Notes under the pieces: model-generated
Databases searched by the model: none
What the model saw: the letters and a program-made list of their open reading frames with translations, nothing else
Told to the model about the DNA's origin: nothing
Part shown: piece by piece, positions 60,663 to 64,000 of the stretch
Position numbering within the stretch: position 1 is the first letter of the stretch
How the letters are laid out: each line of letters begins with the position of its first letter
NCBI RefSeq assembly: GCF_034661175.1
Contig: NZ_CP141058.1
Location: 744,001-808,000 of the forward strand
Source: Nocardioides renjunii
GTDB lineage: Bacteria > Actinomycetota > Actinomycetes > Propionibacteriales > Nocardioidaceae
Direction: 5' to 3'
Length of the DNA: 64,000 bases
Position numbers and translations under genes: made by a program

Positions 60663-62930
60663 CTAGGCGCGACGGACGCCCGTGATGCGGTGCACCGCGA
60701 ACTCGCGTACGTCGTCCGCGCGGTGGTCGAAGGCCGAGAGCCGGCCGCCGTCGAGACGGCGCGGGTCCACGACGCGCTCGCCCGTCGCGCCGTGGTTGTC
60801 GACGTAGCCGATGACCACCGTGCTGCCGGCCTCGATCGCCTCCCGCAGCGCGGCCAGGGCGCCCGACGGCGTGGTGGTCTCGGTGGTGGCGGGGCGCGAG
60901 GCCCCGGCCCGGTCGCCGGCGCGGATCGCGGTGGCCACGGCCTGGGCCTGGGCGACCTGCCGCGCGTGGACCGCACCGGCCGGACGCCGACCCCGACGGG
61001 TGCGGGCGCGGTGGAGGTCCGGGCGGCTGACCCGGACGGTCCCGTCGGCCGCCTCGACGACCGGGGCGGCACCGAGCTCGCGCAGCCGCGGCAGCAGCAC
61101 GTCGAGGGGCGAGGTGGCGATCGCGACCGTGGGCGCCAGCAGGCGCAGGCCCAGCGACCGTGCCCGCGCGTCGTGCACGAGGGCGGCCAGCGCCGCCTCG
61201 TCGTCGGCGCGCAGGAACGCCTCGGCGTGGCCGACCCGGACGCTGCCGAAGGTGCGGGCGACGTCGTCGACGAGGAAGTCCAGCGGCTGCGGCACCGGCG
61301 TCTGGGACACCGACGCCAGGAAGTCGCGGACCTCGAGGGCGGACCAGCCGGCGTCGAAGCCGCGCCGCAGCGACCCGGAGGTGAATCGGTAGACGGTGGC
61401 ACCGCCGCGCGACTCGACGTCCGCGAGCAGGTGCAGCCGGCGCGCGACCTCCGTCTCGAGCGGCCCGGGCGCCACCGCGGTGAGGTCGGCCTGCAGCAGG
61501 ACGTGGTCGACGGGCCGTGGCAGGTGGGGCGCGATCGCGGCGGCGGCTCCGGTCAGGTCCCCCTCCGCGACGAGCCGGCCGCTCGGGGGGAGGGCGCCGG
61601 CCCCGCTGACGCCGAGGGCCGCCGACTCGGTCAGCGCCGCGGTCACCAGGTCGGTGAACACCGCGGGTCGGCGCGGCCGCAGCCAGCCGACGCGCTGCAC
61701 GAGCGAGGCGATCCCGGTGCCGGCCGCCAGCACCTCGCCGTCGGGGACCTCGGCGAGGACCCGCAGGGCCAGCCGCCGCGCCTCCTCCGCGAGCCCGCTC
61801 GACAGCTCGGGCGCCAGGGCGTTCCACGACTTGCCGGCGGCGTCGCGGGACCCGACCAGGGAGGGGACGCGGCTGCTGTCGAGCCACCCGCCCACCAGCC
61901 GCGCCCACCGCTCCGCGATGGGCAGCGTCGACCACACGTCGAACTCGTCGGTGGGCAGCCACGACGGCGTCCCGTCCGCGACGGCGGCCTCGGCCACCAG
62001 GCCGGCCGACAGCGCGACCTCCACGAGGAGCGCCGCGCCGGCCTCGTCGACGTGGAGCTCGCGGGCGACCGACTTGAGGTCGCGGACCGCGAGCCCGCCG
62101 CTGCGCAGCACGCTCGGCGGCGCGACCCCCCAGCCGTCGAGCAGCAGCTCCACCCGGCGTACGACGTCGAAGGCCGCGCCGGCCGCGCTGCGGGCGACCA
62201 GCGCGGCGTCGCGCGTGGAGGTGGCCAGGGCTGGCACGTCGTCGACGGGATCGGCGGTCGTCCGGCCGCCGCGCAGCGCGAGCCCCACCTCGCCGGGCAG
62301 CACGACCGTGTCGCCGTCGCGCGGCACCAGCAGCCGCCGGCTGATCAGCTCCTCGGCGGGCGACCGGGCCTCGTCGGGCGACACGGTGCGCCGGGCCGAC
62401 CCCGTCGTGCCCTCGCCGCCGTGCGCGTCGACGTGGCGCAGCATCGCCGCGGCCGCCGGGCTCAGCTCGGCCAGGCGGGCCTCCACCTCGGCCGGCGGCG
62501 CCGGCTCGGGACTCGCCGGCCGGAGCCCGCTGGTGACCCCCGGCATGCCGCGCATCGCGTCGGCCACGGCGGTCAGGGCCCGCACCCCGCCGGAGCCCTC
62601 CCAGGCCAGGGCGAGGTCGAGCAGCCGCTGCAGCGCGGCCCTCGTCCGGGCCGGGTCCGCGTGGACGATCGAGATCAGCTGCTCCGAGGTGGTTTGGCCC
62701 GCCACGAGGAGGGCATCAAGCACGGAGAGCTCCAGGCGGTCCAGGCCGTCCAGGGCGCGGTGGATCGACGAACGAGTGGCGGCCCGCGAGGCCAGCTGTG
62801 AGGAATCCTGAGGGGCGGGTGTGGCGAGATCCGGACGGGCCCTGAGCAGCGCGAGGAGCCGCTCGTCCGACCAGCTGCGGAGCTGGTCGGCGAACGTGCG
62901 CGCGGGTGTCGTCGACGCTGGGCTGGACAT
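60663..62930 (-). CDS. Helicase-associated protein, Rv0862c-like, with WYL-like C terminus
   Basis: A 755-residue protein. The N-terminal part (FADQLRSWSDERLLALLRARPDLATP) and middle helicase-C-like/winged-helix region (about residues 330-560) have no ATP-binding motifs. The end, LREAIEAGSTVVIGYVDNHGATGERVVDPRRLDGGRLSAFDHRADDVREFAVHRITGVR, is WYL-like, a ligand- or nucleic-acid-binding fold. Mycobacterial Rv0862c is found beside XPB, so it probably assists that helicase. ATG 62930 follows TAGCGT by seven bases. Confidence 0.87.
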   Translation of the reverse strand: MSSPASTTPARTFADQLRSWSDERLLALLRARPDLATPAPQDSSQLASRAATRSSIHRALDGLDRLELSVLDALLVAGQTTSEQLISIVHADPARTRAALQRLLDLALAWEGSGGVRALTAVADAMRGMPGVTSGLRPASPEPAPPAEVEARLAELSPAAAAMLRHVDAHGGEGTTGSARRTVSPDEARSPAEELISRRLLVPRDGDTVVLPGEVGLALRGGRTTADPVDDVPALATSTRDAALVARSAAGAAFDVVRRVELLLDGWGVAPPSVLRSGGLAVRDLKSVARELHVDEAGAALLVEVALSAGLVAEAAVADGTPSWLPTDEFDVWSTLPIAERWARLVGGWLDSSRVPSLVGSRDAAGKSWNALAPELSSGLAEEARRLALRVLAEVPDGEVLAAGTGIASLVQRVGWLRPRRPAVFTDLVTAALTESAALGVSGAGALPPSGRLVAEGDLTGAAAAIAPHLPRPVDHVLLQADLTAVAPGPLETEVARRLHLLADVESRGGATVYRFTSGSLRRGFDAGWSALEVRDFLASVSQTPVPQPLDFLVDDVARTFGSVRVGHAEAFLRADDEAALAALVHDARARSLGLRLLAPTVAIATSPLDVLLPRLRELGAAPVVEAADGTVRVSRPDLHRARTRRGRRPAGAVHARQVAQAQAVATAIRAGDRAGASRPATTETTTPSGALAALREAIEAGSTVVIGYVDNHGATGERVVDPRRLDGGRLSAFDHRADDVREFAVHRITGVRRA

Positions 62931-62937
62931 CCCTCTT

Positions 62938-62943
62938 ACGCTA
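62938..62943 (-). promoter_or_regulatory. -10 box of the Rv0862c-like gene
   Basis: Minus-strand TAGCGT ends seven bases before ATG 62930. Confidence 0.4.
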
Positions 62944-62999
62944 CTCGCCGGGTCGGCACCACCGCCCCCACATCTCGACACGGGCGAAGAGGGCCGGGC

Positions 63000-63815
63000 A
63001 TGAAGAACGTCGATCTGCACCACGGGGCCTCGACCGACGTCGGGCTGGTCCGCAAGGTCAACGAGGACTCGTTCCTCGTGGCGCCTCCGGTGTTCGCCGT
63101 CGCCGACGGCATGGGCGGCCACTCCGGCGGCGACGTCGCCAGCCAGATGGCGGTCGAGGAGTTCCAGCGCCTCGCCGAGGACTACGACCCCGCGCGGGGC
63201 GCGGAGCAGGTCGCCGCCGCCTTCGCCCGCGCCCAGGCGCGCATCGTCGACTACGGCGAGGCCCACCGGGCCCTCCAGCCCGGCTGGCACGCCGGCACCA
63301 CCGCCGTCGTGGCCGTGCTGGTCGACGACCACGGCGTGGCCAAGTGGCTCCTGGCCAACCTCGGCGACTCACGGATCTACCGGATCACCGAGGGCCGCCT
63401 CGAGCAGGTCAGCGTCGACCACTCCGTGGTGCAGGAGCTCGTCGACTCCGGCCGGATCACCCCCGAGGAGGCCGCCACCCACCCCGAGCGGCACGTCATC
63501 ACCCGCGCCCTCGGCAGTCCCGAGGGCATCGACCCCGACTTCTTCCTGCTGCCGCTCGGCTCGGTCGAGCGGCTCCTGCTGTGCAGCGACGGCGTGACCG
63601 GGATGATCGAGGACGAGGAGATCGAGCAGATCCTCGAGTCCGTCGCCGACCCCCGCGACGCGGCCGACCAGCTGGTGCGGGCCGCGGTGGCGGCCGGAGG
63701 TCGTGACAACGCCACGGCGGTCGTCGTCGATGTGGTGGGATTGGTGAAGGACGCGACCTACGACTCGCAGCGCCAGCTGGAGAGTCTCGAATCCAAGCTG
63801 GGGGGACGACTGTGA
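63000..63815 (+). CDS. PP2C-family Ser/Thr protein phosphatase
   Basis: A 271-residue PPM phosphatase. Metal-binding motifs run in order: STDVGLVRKVNEDSF (motif 1 with Asp), FAVADGMGGHSGGDVAS (motif 2), GTTAVVAVL, NLGDSRIYRI (motif 8-type), LLLCSDGVTGMI, and GRDNATAVVVDV with the closing Asp. It reverses protein-serine/threonine phosphorylation in the cytosol, often opposing PknB-type kinases. No kinase is adjacent within the window. The next gene overlaps its stop by GTGA, so they are co-translated. Confidence 0.94.
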   Translation: MKNVDLHHGASTDVGLVRKVNEDSFLVAPPVFAVADGMGGHSGGDVASQMAVEEFQRLAEDYDPARGAEQVAAAFARAQARIVDYGEAHRALQPGWHAGTTAVVAVLVDDHGVAKWLLANLGDSRIYRITEGRLEQVSVDHSVVQELVDSGRITPEEAATHPERHVITRALGSPEGIDPDFFLLPLGSVERLLLCSDGVTGMIEDEEIEQILESVADPRDAADQLVRAAVAAGGRDNATAVVVDVVGLVKDATYDSQRQLESLESKLGGRL

Positions 63816-64000
63816 GCACAGAGGCCAGGTTCGCGACGGGGGACTGGTACGCCGTCGTGGGCGAGCGCGTCACGGTGATCCTGCCCGGCAGCCGGCGCGA
63901 CCGCGTCGCCGGGCTGTGGGACCTCGCCGACTCCGGTGCCGACGCCGACGCCGTCCTCGACGCGCTGCTCGCCGGCGGCCTCTCCTCGCTCGACCACTTC
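63812..64000 (+). CDS. Uncharacterised protein, N-terminal 63 residues (cut by window edge)
   Basis: GTG 63812 overlaps the PP2C stop by four bases. The fragment begins STEARFATGDWYAVVGERVTV and continues VILPGSRRDRVAGLWDLADSG, a beta-then-helix pattern with no motif that I recognise. Coupling to PP2C suggests a role in the same signalling system, such as a phosphoprotein or FHA-type partner, but nothing in the visible part proves it. Confidence 0.7.
   Translation, partial: MSTEARFATGDWYAVVGERVTVILPGSRRDRVAGLWDLADSGADADAVLDALLAGGLSSLDHF

Noticed and set aside
60609..62801. Open frame of 730 codons on the plus strand
   Set aside because: Antisense to the Rv0862c-like gene; no domain, and biased amino-acid use (Arg/Gly/Val-rich).

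Overview
The window reads as chromosomal DNA of a high-GC actinobacterium, most likely Nocardioides or a close relative in the Propionibacteriales. The grounds are strong G/C bias at third codon positions, dense genes with many ATGA/GTGA overlaps, frequent GTG starts, and actinobacterial markers: SenX3-PhoU, the CarD-IspD-IspF-CysS-RlmB neighbourhood, a SigK/RskA-like pair, DUF3263, DUF4032 and a bacterial XPB helicase. Almost all of it is coding. There is one tRNA gene and no rRNA, insertion sequence, prophage or CRISPR array. No gene-free stretch exceeds 300 bases.

Layout. 1-2.5 kb: senX3 (cut by the window edge) diverges from phoU across a PHO box, then gpmA and a lipoprotein. 2.5-12.4 kb: a UbiA-type prenyltransferase, carD, a degenerate IspD-like gene, ispD-ispF, a sulfite-oxidase-type membrane protein, a secreted C39-like peptidase, cysS, rlmB and a membrane metallophosphatase. 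12.4-17.4 kb: a DUF4032 kinase-fold protein, a GH13 glycosidase, tRNA-Thr, pdxY and a DODA-type dioxygenase. 17.4-22 kb: a coupled minus-strand operon of a PHA-synthase-like hydrolase, a GPH/MFS transporter, a sphingosine-phosphate-lyase-like decarboxylase and ung. 22-24.2 kb: a fasciclin protein with an ECF sigma factor and RskA-type anti-sigma factor. 24.3-29.4 kb: an FMN glutamate-synthase-like oxidoreductase and trehalose synthesis (otsA, otsB) flanking two small genes.

29.4-31.2 kb holds the most interesting system: an S-box (SAM-I) riboswitch directly in front of a threonine-synthase-family PLP enzyme, followed by a ubiquitin-like sulfur carrier ending in Gly-Gly. Together they suggest homocysteine synthesis from O-phosphohomoserine and a protein thiocarboxylate, repressed by SAM, rather than threonine synthesis.

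31.2-41.4 kb: a DUF2157/GDYXXLXY pair, an SGNH hydrolase, a methyltransferase and an ATP-grasp gene, a tadE-tadG pair, groEL under two CIRCE operators, a protein with nine exact 14-residue repeats, and a lipoprotein. 41.4-53.4 kb: a form II CO-dehydrogenase-like (xanthine-oxidase family) system in two blocks. The maturation genes (MocA-like, MoxR ATPase, VWA CoxE, XdhC/CoxF) are separated from the structural genes coxS-coxL-coxM-coxG by a secreted exonuclease/endonuclease-fold protein, a GAF/winged-helix regulator and a ScyD-like protein. 53.4-64 kb: an AlkB-like dioxygenase, a GntR regulator, HD-domain and MpaB-family genes, a MerR regulator with a zinc alcohol dehydrogenase, DUF1360, XPB helicase, a CGNR-type protein, the Rv0862c-like partner of XPB, a PP2C phosphatase and the start of a further gene.

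A recurring sequence signature is a TANNNT -10 hexamer 6-7 nt before the start codon at about nineteen first-in-operon genes. This suggests that leaderless transcripts are common here, and it was used to choose several starts.
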